64,000 nt of DNA from Poriferisodalis sp965214215 (GCF_965214215.1 NZ_CBDCBD010000003.1:1674001-1738000), one strand, 5' to 3'; positions 7,682 to 18,082 are shown, counted from the first letter of the stretch. Notes: generated from the sequence alone by a model not told the origin. A program made the numbers and translations.

Positions 7682-9475
7682 ATGGAACCAAACTTGGCTG
7701 GTGCAATCGCGAAAGCGTTGACGCATCTCGGCGTCGACGTCGACCTGTCGCGCATCGGCCTTGAGCGACCGGCTCGCGCTGATCACGGCGACTGGTCGAC
7801 CAACGCGGCATTGGTGAACGCCAAGAGTGCCGGGCTGGCGCCCCGCGAGCTTGCGCAGCGGCTTGCTGCGGAGCTCGACGCTGCCGGTTTGCCCCATCTC
7901 GAGCGGACCGAGGTCGCCGGGCCCGGATTCGTGAACATGCACCTGGCGCCGACCTGGCTGCATGAGGTGCTCGACGAGGTGCTGCGCTTGGGTGTCGAGG
8001 ACTACGGGCGTCACGACCACGGCGCGGGACAGACAGTCAACCTCGAGTTCGTGTCGGCCAATCCGACCGGCCCGCTGCACGCGGGCGGCGGCCGTTGGGG
8101 AGCGTACGGCGACAGCCTGGCCCGCCTCTTTCGACGGTGCGGCTACAAGACGTTCACCGAGTACTACGTCAATGACCGCGGTGCTCAGATGGAGTTGTTC
8201 GGCCGTTCGCTTGCGGCTCGGCTGGTCGGCGAGCCGGTGCCCGACGATGGCTATCACGGCCAGTACGTGGTCGAATGGGCGACTGAGCTGGCCGTCGCTC
8301 TGCTCGATGAGCAGGCATGGCAGTCACGGCTGCTTGACGACGGGCCCGAAGGCGTCGAGCGGTCCGATGAGCAGCGGCAGGCGGCCACCAAGGCCCTGCA
8401 AAAGACCGGATCGAGCATTGTCGCATCGTCGGATTCAGTCACCGATCTGTTGTCCGAGCTGCTGTCTCGGGGCGGTATTGCCTACGCGTCCGCTTGGGGA
8501 CGCGAGCGGGCGCTGCTCGATGTCCGCGAGTCGTTGGACGCGATGAACGTCGGCTTCGAGCACTGGCAGAGCGAAGCTGTACTGGTCGCAGAAGGCGCCA
8601 TGGAGCGCATCGTCGATCGTCTGCGCGGCCACGGCTGGGTGTACGAGGCCGACGGTGCTGACTGGCTGCGTACCAGCGAGTTCGGCGACGACAAGGATCG
8701 GGTGCTGTACCGCAGCGACGGCGAGCCCACCTACTTCGTGCCCGACATCGCGTACCACCATGCCAAGTTCAGCCGAGGCGGCCGCGACATCGACCTCGTC
8801 ATCGACGTGCTGGGCGCGGACCACCATGGCTATGTGGCTCGCATGGCGGCCGCGATGCAGATGCTCGGGCACCCCGCGGAGTCCTATGAGGCCATCGTCG
8901 GCCAGAACGTCACCCTCATGCGCGACGGCGCAGTCGTCAAGCTGTCCAAGCGCGTCGGCACGATGGTCGAGGTGCGCGAGCTCATCGACGCTGTCGGGCC
9001 CGATGTTGCGCGCTTCGCCTTCTTGCTGCAGTCGATCGACACACGTCAGACCATCGACATCGACCTGCTGTCAGCGCAGGCTTCAGAGAACCCTGTCTTC
9101 TACGTGCAGTACGCGCACGCTCGCATTGCTTCGGTGGCCCGGCGAGCCGAAGCCGACGGGGTCGTGCCGGCGCCGCCCGCGGGCACCGATCTCTCGCCGC
9201 TTGTCGGAGAACGCGAGCTGGCAGTCCTGCGAGCCCTCGAAGTGCTGCCCTCGGTGGTCGAGCTGGCGCTGCGCGAGCGTGCGCCGCACAAGGTGACGAC
9301 ATGGGTGCGCGACTTGGCGGCCGCCTTCCACGGCTTCTACCACGACTGCCCGATCCTGCGAAGCGACGTGCCCGAAAAGGTGCGAGACGCACGGCTGTGC
9401 TTGACGGAGGGCACCCGCGTCGGCCTGTCGATCGGTCTCGACCTGCTCGGCGTGGATGCGCCCGAGGCAATGTGA
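7682..9475 (+). CDS. argS: Arginyl-tRNA synthetase
   Basis: The 597-residue class I synthetase has the ArgS N-terminal domain, the catalytic segment VSANPTGPLHAGGGRWGAYGDSLARL, and a KMSKS-equivalent KLSKR (residues 420-424). It ends in a DALR anticodon-binding domain with NPVFYVQYAHARIASVARRA and a final FYHDCPIL section. The HIGH motif reads HAGG (residues 133-136), so the second catalytic His is replaced by Gly. ATG 7682 was chosen over the GTG codons at 7676 and 7679 because GGAG at 7670-7673 lies eight bases before it. It opens the run argS-lysA-hom-thrC, the same order as in mycobacteria. Confidence 0.96.
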   Translation: MEPNLAGAIAKALTHLGVDVDLSRIGLERPARADHGDWSTNAALVNAKSAGLAPRELAQRLAAELDAAGLPHLERTEVAGPGFVNMHLAPTWLHEVLDEVLRLGVEDYGRHDHGAGQTVNLEFVSANPTGPLHAGGGRWGAYGDSLARLFRRCGYKTFTEYYVNDRGAQMELFGRSLAARLVGEPVPDDGYHGQYVVEWATELAVALLDEQAWQSRLLDDGPEGVERSDEQRQAATKALQKTGSSIVASSDSVTDLLSELLSRGGIAYASAWGRERALLDVRESLDAMNVGFEHWQSEAVLVAEGAMERIVDRLRGHGWVYEADGADWLRTSEFGDDKDRVLYRSDGEPTYFVPDIAYHHAKFSRGGRDIDLVIDVLGADHHGYVARMAAAMQMLGHPAESYEAIVGQNVTLMRDGAVVKLSKRVGTMVEVRELIDAVGPDVARFAFLLQSIDTRQTIDIDLLSAQASENPVFYVQYAHARIASVARRAEADGVVPAPPAGTDLSPLVGERELAVLRALEVLPSVVELALRERAPHKVTTWVRDLAAAFHGFYHDCPILRSDVPEKVRDARLCLTEGTRVGLSIGLDLLGVDAPEAM

Positions 9476-9496
9476 GCAGGAATCGACGGTCTGGCC

Positions 9497-10885
9497 ATGA
9501 CGACTGAGCCCCACAGCGCCGGCACCGCTGACGCCAACCAGCCCAAAGACGATCCCAGCGACCCGATCCCGTTCCGGCTGCTGCCCGACACCGCTGAGGT
9601 TTCTGATCACGGCCACCTGCGAATCGGCGGCTGCGACCTGGTCGATCTGGCTGCGGAATTCGGCACGCCCCTGTTCGTGTACGACGAGGCGCACCTGCGC
9701 GCCCGCTGCCGTGAGGCCGTCGGGGCCTTCGACGGGGGCGCCGCCTACGCCGCCAAGGCCTTCCTGTGCGCCGCCATGGCCCGTCTGGCGCTCTCGGAGG
9801 GCATGGACATCGATGTAGCGAGCGGTGGCGAGCTGCAGACGGTGCTGCGGGCGTTCGACGTCGACGTGTCCGCAATTGTGGCGAGTCGCATCGTGCTTCA
9901 CGGCAACAACAAGTCCACGGCGGAGCTCGCGATTGCTCGAACTGCCGGAGTGCGGCGCATCGTGGTCGATTCCTTCGACGAACTGGACCGTCTCGACGAG
10001 TTGCACCGTGCTGACGGCATCGTGCCGACGGTGCTGCTGCGGATCACGCCGGGCGTGCGCGCGGAGACCCACGAATACATCTCGACAGGTCAGGCCGACT
10101 CCAAGTTCGGCTTCGGCATCGGGCAGGGTGTGGCAGCCGCCGCCGTCGAGCGAGCGGCAGCGATGTCGTCGGTCGAACTGGTGGGCATCCACTGTCACAT
10201 CGGCAGTCAGGTATTCCGCGTGGAGAGCCTGGCCAAGGCACTGGACGTCGTTGCCGAATTTGCGGCGCCGCTCTTCGGCGGCTGGCCGAACGCGGTCGGC
10301 CGTCTGGAGGAGTTGTCGATCGGCGGCGGCCTTGGCGTGGCGTATGTGGAATCCGAACGGGCGCCCACGATCGCCGCATGGGGAGCTGCGCTGTCACGCA
10401 GGTGGGCTGAGCTCAGTCGACGACATGGCCTCATAGCGCGGCTCGTCGCCGAGCCGGGGCGGGCCATCGCTGCTGCAGCCGCAGTGACGCTTTACACGGT
10501 CGGCGCCGTCAAGGAAGTGCCCGGGGTCCGTACCTACGCGGCTGTGGACGGCGGCTACGGCGACAATCCTCGTCCGATGCTCTATGGCAGCGACTACACG
10601 GCGTTCATGCCTGGCCGGGTCACCGAGCCCCGACCTGAGCGCGTGCGGCTGGTGGGCAAGCATTGTGAGTCGGGCGACGTCATCGTGCGTTCTGCCCCCA
10701 TGCCGACGGGTTTGGCAGCGGGCGACTTGGTGGCGACGCCGGTGACGGGGGCTTACGGCTATTCGATGGGCGCCCCCTACAACCGCATCGGCCGCCCCGC
10801 CGTCGTCTTCGTGGCCGACGGCGAAGCCCGGGTGGTGATCCGCCGCGAGACCGTCGGCGACATGCTCGCACTCGACGTTCTCTAG
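9497..10885 (+). CDS. lysA: Diaminopimelate decarboxylase
   Basis: A fold-type III PLP enzyme of 462 residues: the PLP lysine lies in AAYAAKAFLC, followed by HGNNKS, a Gly-rich phosphate-binding segment EELSIGGGLGVAYV, EPGRAI, and the intersubunit CESGD motif near the C-terminus. It converts meso-diaminopimelate to lysine. A 45-residue polar N-terminal extension precedes the barrel; similar extensions occur in actinobacterial LysA. It starts 21 bases after argS and precedes hom. Confidence 0.96.
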   Translation: MTTEPHSAGTADANQPKDDPSDPIPFRLLPDTAEVSDHGHLRIGGCDLVDLAAEFGTPLFVYDEAHLRARCREAVGAFDGGAAYAAKAFLCAAMARLALSEGMDIDVASGGELQTVLRAFDVDVSAIVASRIVLHGNNKSTAELAIARTAGVRRIVVDSFDELDRLDELHRADGIVPTVLLRITPGVRAETHEYISTGQADSKFGFGIGQGVAAAAVERAAAMSSVELVGIHCHIGSQVFRVESLAKALDVVAEFAAPLFGGWPNAVGRLEELSIGGGLGVAYVESERAPTIAAWGAALSRRWAELSRRHGLIARLVAEPGRAIAAAAAVTLYTVGAVKEVPGVRTYAAVDGGYGDNPRPMLYGSDYTAFMPGRVTEPRPERVRLVGKHCESGDVIVRSAPMPTGLAAGDLVATPVTGAYGYSMGAPYNRIGRPAVVFVADGEARVVIRRETVGDMLALDVL

Positions 10886-10974
10886 ACCTCAGCAGCCCTG
10901 CGGCATTCGCGCCGGGCCGAGCGACTGGTCAAACAGCGCCGGGGCAGCGGTGCGCTGGCGGTACCGTTTCGGCC

Positions 10975-12318
10975 GTGCCCGACGCTGATGCCGAGACCGT
11001 TGACGCCCCTGCCGATGCAGCCGGTGAGTCGCGCCCGCTGCGCGTCGGCATCTTGGGCTGTGGCAACGTCGGAGCTGCGCTCGTCGCCATCCTGCACCGC
11101 GACAGGACACACCTGGCGGGACGCACCGCGCTGGACTTCGAAGTCACCCGAGTCGCCGTTCGCAATCTCAGCGCCGAGCGAACGGTGGAGCTGGCCGAAG
11201 GTGTCCTGACCCGCGACAGCGACTCGCTGGTGGTCGCCGACGACGTGGATGTTGTCGTGGAGGCGATGGGCGGTATCGAGCCCGCCCGCCACCTCGTCGC
11301 CGCAGCGCTCAGGGCCGGCAAGCCTGTCGTGACCGCGAACAAGGAGCTCATCGCCAACGTCGGCGAGGAGCTGTTCGCCTTGGCGAGCACCAACGGCGTG
11401 GACCTGGCGTTCGAGGCGGCCGTTGCAGGCGGGATCCCCCTCATCGGCGTGCTGCGCAACTCGCTCATCGGCGAACGCATCACGCGTGTGATGGGCATCG
11501 TGAACGGAACGACGAACTACATCCTCACCCGCATGACCGAGGACGGGGCCGACTACGCCGACGTTCTCGGCGAGGCGCAGCGCCTGGGCTACGCCGAGGC
11601 CGATCCGACCGCCGATGTGGAGGGCTTCGACGCAGGTGCCAAGGCGGCGATCCTGGCGATGACCGCGTTCGGGGCCAAGGTGGTGGCCGGCGACGTCCAT
11701 CAGGAAGGCATCAGCAGCATCGGCACGGGCGACATCGCGGCGGCTGCCCGGATGGACCACGTGATCAAGCTGCTTGCTGTGGCCGAACGCCAGAACGGCG
11801 AGATCGCCGTACGGGTGCACCCGGCGATGGTGCCGGTCGGCCACCCGCTGGCCTCAGTGCGCGACGCCTTCAATGCGGTGTTCCTCGAGGGAGAAGCCGT
11901 TGACGACCTGATGATGTACGGGCGCGGCGCAGGCGGATTCCCGACCGCCAGCGCGATGCTGGGCGATCTCATCACGGTGTCGCAGAATCTTCACCGGGGA
12001 GTGTGCGACGGATTCGGCCCGCTCACCGCCGCCCGTCTGCGGCCCATCGACGAGACCTTCACCGCGTACCACCTGCAATTCGACGTCACCGACAAGCCCG
12101 GCGTGCTCGCCGCGGTGGCCGGAATCTTCGGCGAACACGGTGTGTCAATCCGCTCAGTCGAGCAGACCACCCGGGCCGGGGCAGCCGACGACATCGCTCA
12201 CCTGGAATTCATCACTCACCGAGCGCGCGAGGCCGATGTGGCCTCCACGCTGCGAGATGTGCGAGAGCTCGACGCTGTGCGACGAATTGGCAACGCGATC
12301 CGCGTGATCGGCGAATAG
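10975..12318 (+). CDS. hom: Homoserine dehydrogenase with C-terminal ACT domain
   Basis: The NAD(P)-binding motif RVGILGCGNVGAALV starts about residue 23. Typical segments follow: PVVTANKELIA, FEAAVAGGIPLIGVLRNSL, MGIVNGTTNYILTRM and GYAEADPTADVEGFDAGAKAAILA. The last 90 residues form an ACT domain (FDVTDKPGVLAAVAGIFGEHGVSIRSVEQ), the usual site of threonine feedback inhibition. GTG 10975 starts the 447-residue protein. It makes homoserine, the branch point to threonine and methionine. thrC follows after 24 bases. Confidence 0.96.
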   Translation: MPDADAETVDAPADAAGESRPLRVGILGCGNVGAALVAILHRDRTHLAGRTALDFEVTRVAVRNLSAERTVELAEGVLTRDSDSLVVADDVDVVVEAMGGIEPARHLVAAALRAGKPVVTANKELIANVGEELFALASTNGVDLAFEAAVAGGIPLIGVLRNSLIGERITRVMGIVNGTTNYILTRMTEDGADYADVLGEAQRLGYAEADPTADVEGFDAGAKAAILAMTAFGAKVVAGDVHQEGISSIGTGDIAAAARMDHVIKLLAVAERQNGEIAVRVHPAMVPVGHPLASVRDAFNAVFLEGEAVDDLMMYGRGAGGFPTASAMLGDLITVSQNLHRGVCDGFGPLTAARLRPIDETFTAYHLQFDVTDKPGVLAAVAGIFGEHGVSIRSVEQTTRAGAADDIAHLEFITHRAREADVASTLRDVRELDAVRRIGNAIRVIGE

Positions 12319-12342
12319 CGGCCGGGATCGGCCGAGGGCGCC

Positions 12343-13743
12343 ATGCGCTACGTGAGCACCCGGGGCGACGCCCCGATTCTGGACTTCGGTGACGTGCTGC
12401 TCGAGGGACTGGCCTCCGACGGCGGGCTCTACGTGCCCGACGGGCTGCCGACGATCAGCCCGAGCGACCTGGCCGACTTCGCGGGGCTGGAATATCACGA
12501 AGTGGCGACACGAGTGTTGGCCCCGTTCGTGGCACCGTCACTGAGTCCCGACGAACTGGCGCTGATGGCGCAGGACGCTTACTCCACGTTCACCCACACG
12601 GACGTCGTTCCCGTCAGCGGGCTGGATGCCGGCGAGCACCTGGTGGAGCTGTTCTGGGGACCGACGCTGTCGTTCAAGGACGTGGCTCTGCAGCTGCTGG
12701 GCAGGCTGTTCGAGCACGAGCTGGCCCGACGCGGCAGCTTCATGACCGTCGTAGGAGCCACCTCGGGAGACACTGGTTCGGCCGCCATCGAGGCGTGCAG
12801 GGACCGGGCGGGCATCGAGCTGGTGATGCTGCATCCCGCAGGCAGAGTCACCGAGATCCAGCGACGCCAGATGACCACAGTGGACAGCTCGAACATCCAC
12901 AACGTGGCCATCGACGGAACCTTCGACGACTGTCAAGACTTGGTGAAGGCGCTGTTCGCCGATCGGCCGTTTCGTGAGCGGATGCGACTGGGCGCAGTGA
13001 ACAGCATCAACTGGGCCCGAGTGGCAGCCCAGACCGTCTACTACGTCACGACTGCAGTCAGGCTGGGCGCTCCCGAGTGGGCCGTCTCGTTCTGCGTCCC
13101 GACCGGCAACTTCGGCAATGTGCTTGCCGGCAACGTCGCTCGCCGCATGGGTGTGCCGATCGACCGGCTGGTGGTCGCCACCAACCACAACGACATCCTG
13201 ACCCGCACCCACCGCAGCGGCGAGATGTCCATCAGCGAGGTGCGGCCTTCAACCAGCCCCGCCATGGACATCCAGGTGTCCAGCAATTTCGAGCGCCTGC
13301 TGTTCGAATTGGGCGGACGCCACGGAGCCGCGCTCGCTGCCGACATGGCCCAATTCCGGGCCGAGAATTCCCTGATACTGGCTCCTGATGTCCAAGCTGG
13401 CCTGCGCGCCGATTTTGATGCCGGCGCAGTGAGCGAACCCGAGGTGGCTGCCACCATCGCCGCAGTGAATGAATCCGACGACCGGCTCATCGACCCCCAC
13501 ACTGCGGTCGCTCTCACCGTCGCGCGCCGCGACGCCCCCACCGGCGGCTGGAGCACCCCAATGGCCGTGATGTCAACTGCCCATCCCGCGAAGTTCGGCG
13601 ACGCCGTGCTCGAAGCCACCGGCCGCCAACCCGAGCTGCCGCCAGCGCTCGCAGCACTCGCAGACCGCGAGGAGCACCTCACCGCCCTGCCCAACGACCT
13701 CGCCACCCTCCGCGACTTCGTCACGGCCCGCTGCACCCGTTGA
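12343..13743 (+). CDS. thrC: Threonine synthase, long form
   Basis: The 466-residue protein is of the longer threonine synthase type: an N-terminal MRYVSTRG segment, GLASDGGLYVPDGLP, the PLP lysine in GPTLSFKDVALQLLG, VVGATSGDTGSAAIEA, and a phosphate-binding FCVPTGNFGNVLAGNVARRMG. It converts O-phosphohomoserine to threonine. In mycobacteria thrC is followed by thrB (homoserine kinase) and then rho; here 235 non-coding bases and the rho-like gene follow directly. The long form differs from the roughly 360-residue enzyme found in mycobacteria. Confidence 0.95.
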   Translation: MRYVSTRGDAPILDFGDVLLEGLASDGGLYVPDGLPTISPSDLADFAGLEYHEVATRVLAPFVAPSLSPDELALMAQDAYSTFTHTDVVPVSGLDAGEHLVELFWGPTLSFKDVALQLLGRLFEHELARRGSFMTVVGATSGDTGSAAIEACRDRAGIELVMLHPAGRVTEIQRRQMTTVDSSNIHNVAIDGTFDDCQDLVKALFADRPFRERMRLGAVNSINWARVAAQTVYYVTTAVRLGAPEWAVSFCVPTGNFGNVLAGNVARRMGVPIDRLVVATNHNDILTRTHRSGEMSISEVRPSTSPAMDIQVSSNFERLLFELGGRHGAALAADMAQFRAENSLILAPDVQAGLRADFDAGAVSEPEVAATIAAVNESDDRLIDPHTAVALTVARRDAPTGGWSTPMAVMSTAHPAKFGDAVLEATGRQPELPPALAALADREEHLTALPNDLATLRDFVTARCTR

Positions 13744-13978
13744 ACCGTCCGGCGTTGCCAGGTCGCTGTATCGCGGATCGCTCATCGCAGAGCCGGTAGC
13801 GGTCCCGGTCGGCTGGCGGTAGCGTCGGCGCTGATCGACGGTTCCCCAGTGCAGGGCTCGCTCGGGCGTCACGGGACCGGATCGCTGGGTCGGGTGCCAA
13901 GGCCCGTCACAGGAACCGCACACTCGCATCGCGTCCCGGGCGGCGTCGCGAGGCCACGCCGGAGCTTCAGAGGTAGCC

Positions 13979-15421
13979 ATGTCGGACATGCCGGATCGTG
14001 CATTGCTCGAATCCAAGGAGCGAGATGAGCTGCTGCAGATCGCCACGGCGCTGGGCGTCGCGGTAGCACCCCGGGCGCGCAAGAACACCATCATCAGCGC
14101 CATCTTGGCCCCCGAAGGCGCCGCCGGTGCCGGCGGGCAAGATGGCCAAGGCTCCGCTGCCGCCGAGACGGCGTCGCAGACACCTTCGGAGACCCCAGCG
14201 GTCACCAAGCGCACCCGCACGCCGTCGCCACCGGCCGACTCCGGACCCGCAGCCGGAGCGGATGCCACAGCCGAGTCAACGGTCACGACTGGCGACCGGG
14301 GAGCTGCAGCCGAAGACGGGTCCGCAGCGCGCGAGCAACAGGGTGCTTCCCGCTCGGAAACTTCGGGCTCGGATGTGCCGGTGGCCGAGGAAGGCAACCG
14401 TCGCAGCCGTCGCCGTGGCCGCGCACGCGACGACGCGCAGATCGTCGGCGAGACCGTCCATTGCGACGGCCTGCTCGATCTGCGAGATGAGGGCTACGGA
14501 TTCCTCCGCACGAATGGCCCCTTGCCTTCGGCAGACGACGTCTATGTCGCAGCCCGTCAGGTGCGCCAGTACGACTTGCGCCGGGGAGACCGAATCACCG
14601 GCGTCAGCCGTCCAGCAGCGCGCAGCGAACGGAATCCTGCACTGCTGCGTCTCGACACGCTCAATGGCGAGCAGCCGCCTGATCAGCCGGATCGTCCGCT
14701 CTTCGAAGTCCTCACGCCCGTGCTGCCCACCGACGCCCTGCCGCTGGCCGGCGAGCAGGGCCCGGGCGCTCTTGCAGCTATCGACGAACACGCCCCGATC
14801 GGATTGGGCTCGCGCGGCCTGCTCACTGCGAGCGGGACACACTCGGCGTCGCCGCTGCTCTTGTCCATGGCCGCCGCCATCGGTGAACAGCACCCGGACA
14901 TACACCTGATCGTTCTGCTCATCTCCGAGCGGCCCGAGGACGTCACCGAAATGACTCGCCGACTCGAGACCTCGGGCGAGGTACTGGCCTCGACATTCGA
15001 TCGCCCGCCTGAGGAACACCTTGCCGTGGCCGAGCTCACGCTGGAACGCACCAAGCGCATGGCGGAGGCCGGAGACGATGTCGTCATCCTCTTCGACGGC
15101 TTGACGCGGCTCGCACGGGCGTATGCCGCTGGCGGGAACGGGAGGCACCAGCCGACCGACGCCGTGGGTGCGGCCATCAGCTCGACGCTGAGATTCTTCG
15201 GCGGTGCCCGCAATCTTGAAGACGCAGGTTCCATCACGATGGTGGCAACGGCGCGCACGTCGACGGGCTACCAAGTCGATGATCTCGTAGCAGGCCGCCT
15301 GCGCGAGGCAGCGAATCTCGAGATTGCGCTCGGCGCGGGACTGCCCGGCGTCGCCGAGCTGGAGGCTGGCGAAGTCTCCTTGGACGGCGACCTCAGCTTC
15401 AGCTTGGGCGAGCACCGCTGA
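13979..15421 (+). CDS. rho: Rho-like protein with lost ATPase motifs (Rho pseudo-ATPase)
   Basis: The 480-residue product lies at the usual actinobacterial rho position. It keeps the Rho N-terminal helical domain (ALLESKERDELLQIATALGV), a disordered basic linker (residues 45-155), and the RNA-binding cold-shock-like domain (CDGLLDLRDEGYGFLR...DDVYVAARQVRQYDLRRGD). In the ATPase domain, ASGTHSAS (284-291) stands where Rho has APPKAGKT: the P-loop Gly, Lys and Thr are all replaced. The DERPEE motif reads SERPED. The Walker B region FDGLTRLARAY (372-382) and FFGGARNLEDAGSITMVATA remain. The R-loop (EEFKGTGN) is altered, and the C-terminal SGTR/Arg-finger region is missing. ATP hydrolysis is therefore unlikely. 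The reading frame is intact. Confidence 0.85.
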   Translation: MSDMPDRALLESKERDELLQIATALGVAVAPRARKNTIISAILAPEGAAGAGGQDGQGSAAAETASQTPSETPAVTKRTRTPSPPADSGPAAGADATAESTVTTGDRGAAAEDGSAAREQQGASRSETSGSDVPVAEEGNRRSRRRGRARDDAQIVGETVHCDGLLDLRDEGYGFLRTNGPLPSADDVYVAARQVRQYDLRRGDRITGVSRPAARSERNPALLRLDTLNGEQPPDQPDRPLFEVLTPVLPTDALPLAGEQGPGALAAIDEHAPIGLGSRGLLTASGTHSASPLLLSMAAAIGEQHPDIHLIVLLISERPEDVTEMTRRLETSGEVLASTFDRPPEEHLAVAELTLERTKRMAEAGDDVVILFDGLTRLARAYAAGGNGRHQPTDAVGAAISSTLRFFGGARNLEDAGSITMVATARTSTGYQVDDLVAGRLREAANLEIALGAGLPGVAELEAGEVSLDGDLSFSLGEHR

Positions 15422-15513
15422 TCGTCGCTTGATGCGGGTGCGCCTGTCGCTGCCCGCTCTTAGGCTCATTGCCCCAGAGCCGTCGAATGAGTGCCTCCGA
15501 ACCAGGGAACACG

Positions 15514-15771
15514 ATGAAGAGCGACATCCATCCGAACTACCGGCCCGTGGTCTTCCGAGACGCCGGTGCCGACTTTGCCTTTCTCACCCAGTCCACGATC
15601 GAGACGAACGACACGATCGAGTGGAGCGACGGCAACACCTATCCGGTGGCCAATGTGGAGCTGTCCAGCGCCAGCCACCCGTTCTTCACCGGCCAGATGA
15701 AGATCGTCGACACGGCGGGCCGCGTGGAGCGCTTCGAGCGCCGCTACGGCCAGCGGAGGCGACGGAGCTGA
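15514..15771 (+). CDS. rpmE: Ribosomal protein L31, type B-like
   Basis: The 85-residue protein begins MKSDIHPNYRPVVFRDAGAD and contains FAFLTQSTI, NVELSSASHPFFTG and a basic C-terminus. It lacks the Cys pair of zinc-binding L31, so it is the zinc-independent form. An AGGGA element precedes ATG 15514 at good spacing. The open frame to 15469 upstream is not supported. rpmE follows rho as in other actinobacteria. Confidence 0.93.
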   Translation: MKSDIHPNYRPVVFRDAGADFAFLTQSTIETNDTIEWSDGNTYPVANVELSSASHPFFTGQMKIVDTAGRVERFERRYGQRRRRS

Positions 15772-15868
15772 TCGGGCCGACGGTGCGGCGCGGCCGACGG
15801 GTGCTGCGAGCATCATCGATGAGCGAGCCACACCGTCCCGGTTCGCTGCACGCCTGAAGGCACCCGCT

Positions 15869-16942
15869 ATGGCGCTCGACGCTGATCGCCTCCGGGCGCT
15901 TCACGCGGCCAAGCTGCGGGCACTGACCCGCGATGCGCTCGGGTTCGAACTGGGCGAGGTCTCGGGAACAGATGACGGCGCTCTGGCCGTCGTCACGGGC
16001 ACCGAAACCACGGTCGTGTGCCTCGCGCAAGAACGCACCGAGCGAGCCCTTGGCGGCGCATTGGCGCTGGCGGTGCGCGCTGGTTGTGACAACGTCCATG
16101 TCTTCGCCGAGACCCACAGCGGCGTACTCGCCCGGCGGGCAGCCTGCTTCGAGCCCGCACCGGTCGTGTGGCAGATCGAAGGCGCCCATGCCACCGTTGC
16201 CGAGGCGGCGGCAAGGCCGACCGAGCCTCCACCGCCGCGTGTGCCCGAGCTGGTAGCGCTGCTCGGTGCTGCCGGCGTCGAGGTCACCGTCGAACACGGC
16301 GTGATCACCGGTGAGGTGGAAGGTCTCGAAGTGGCCCGCATCGTTGCCGCGGCCACAGGCGGCGACACAGCGCCGGGCGACGCAGCCCACGCGGGGGCGA
16401 CAGACGAGGACTCGACGGAGTGGCAGGTCGAGGTGGGCGTCGGCGCCCACGATCGGGAGGCCTTCTCGTTGCTGCACGCAGACGAGCCGACGCCCGAAGC
16501 AATACGTCGAGTCGCCGAGGTCGTGCGGGCGCACCGCTCGCCCGGCGCGTCGCCCCACCCGCTCAATCGCTTATCGGCAGCCCGTTGGCTTCGCGCGTTC
16601 TTGATACGGCGTCCGGATCTCGTCGGCGCAGGCCGCCTGCGAGCGTCGTCGTCGCCGCTGCCTCGTGGAGGTCCCAAGGAACCGGCGCCTGCTGTGGCCT
16701 ACGGCCTGACGCCCGACGGTCGCCGCCTGGTAGTGGTGGTGTGCGTCGGCATTGACCTGAATGTGGTGCCGTTCGCAGCCGACGCCCGGCTGTTCCTCGA
16801 TCCTGACGCCGAACTGGTGGTTGCGCTGCCTCGACGTGACGCTCACGACGTCATCAGCAACATGTCGGCCAGACTTCGCAGGCCTGCGCAGATCGTCGAG
16901 GTTGACGATCGGTGGAGCGCCATCACCTCCTCGAACTCCTGA
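15869..16942 (+). CDS. Conserved-looking protein of unknown function between rpmE and prfA
   Basis: I do not recognise this 357-residue protein. It begins MALDADRLRALHAAKLRALTRDALGFELGE. The N-terminal third alternates beta-like hydrophobic stretches (ALAVVTGTETTVVCLAQE, CDNVHVFAE, APVVWQIEG). The C-terminal third has VAYGLTPDGRRLVVVVCVGIDLNVVPFAADARLFLDPDAELVVALPRRD. Two Asp/Pro/Ala-rich linkers suggest separate domains. No signal peptide or membrane segment is visible. Its place between translation genes and its same-strand orientation suggest co-expression with prfA, which starts 33 bases later. No function can be assigned from sequence. Confidence 0.7.
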   Translation: MALDADRLRALHAAKLRALTRDALGFELGEVSGTDDGALAVVTGTETTVVCLAQERTERALGGALALAVRAGCDNVHVFAETHSGVLARRAACFEPAPVVWQIEGAHATVAEAAARPTEPPPPRVPELVALLGAAGVEVTVEHGVITGEVEGLEVARIVAAATGGDTAPGDAAHAGATDEDSTEWQVEVGVGAHDREAFSLLHADEPTPEAIRRVAEVVRAHRSPGASPHPLNRLSAARWLRAFLIRRPDLVGAGRLRASSSPLPRGGPKEPAPAVAYGLTPDGRRLVVVVCVGIDLNVVPFAADARLFLDPDAELVVALPRRDAHDVISNMSARLRRPAQIVEVDDRWSAITSSNS

Positions 16943-16975
16943 TCCGCCCACTAGCCCCGCAGTTAGCCTGAACGC

Positions 16976-18082
<1,107 letters not shown>

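Noticed and set aside
13744..13978. A hidden or degraded thrB between thrC and rho
   Set aside because: The 235 bases are too short, and no fragment with GHMP-kinase motifs is seen in any frame.
13979..15421. rho as a frameshifted pseudogene
   Set aside because: The frame is open for 480 codons with good conservation on both sides of the lost P-loop, so decay by frameshift does not explain it.
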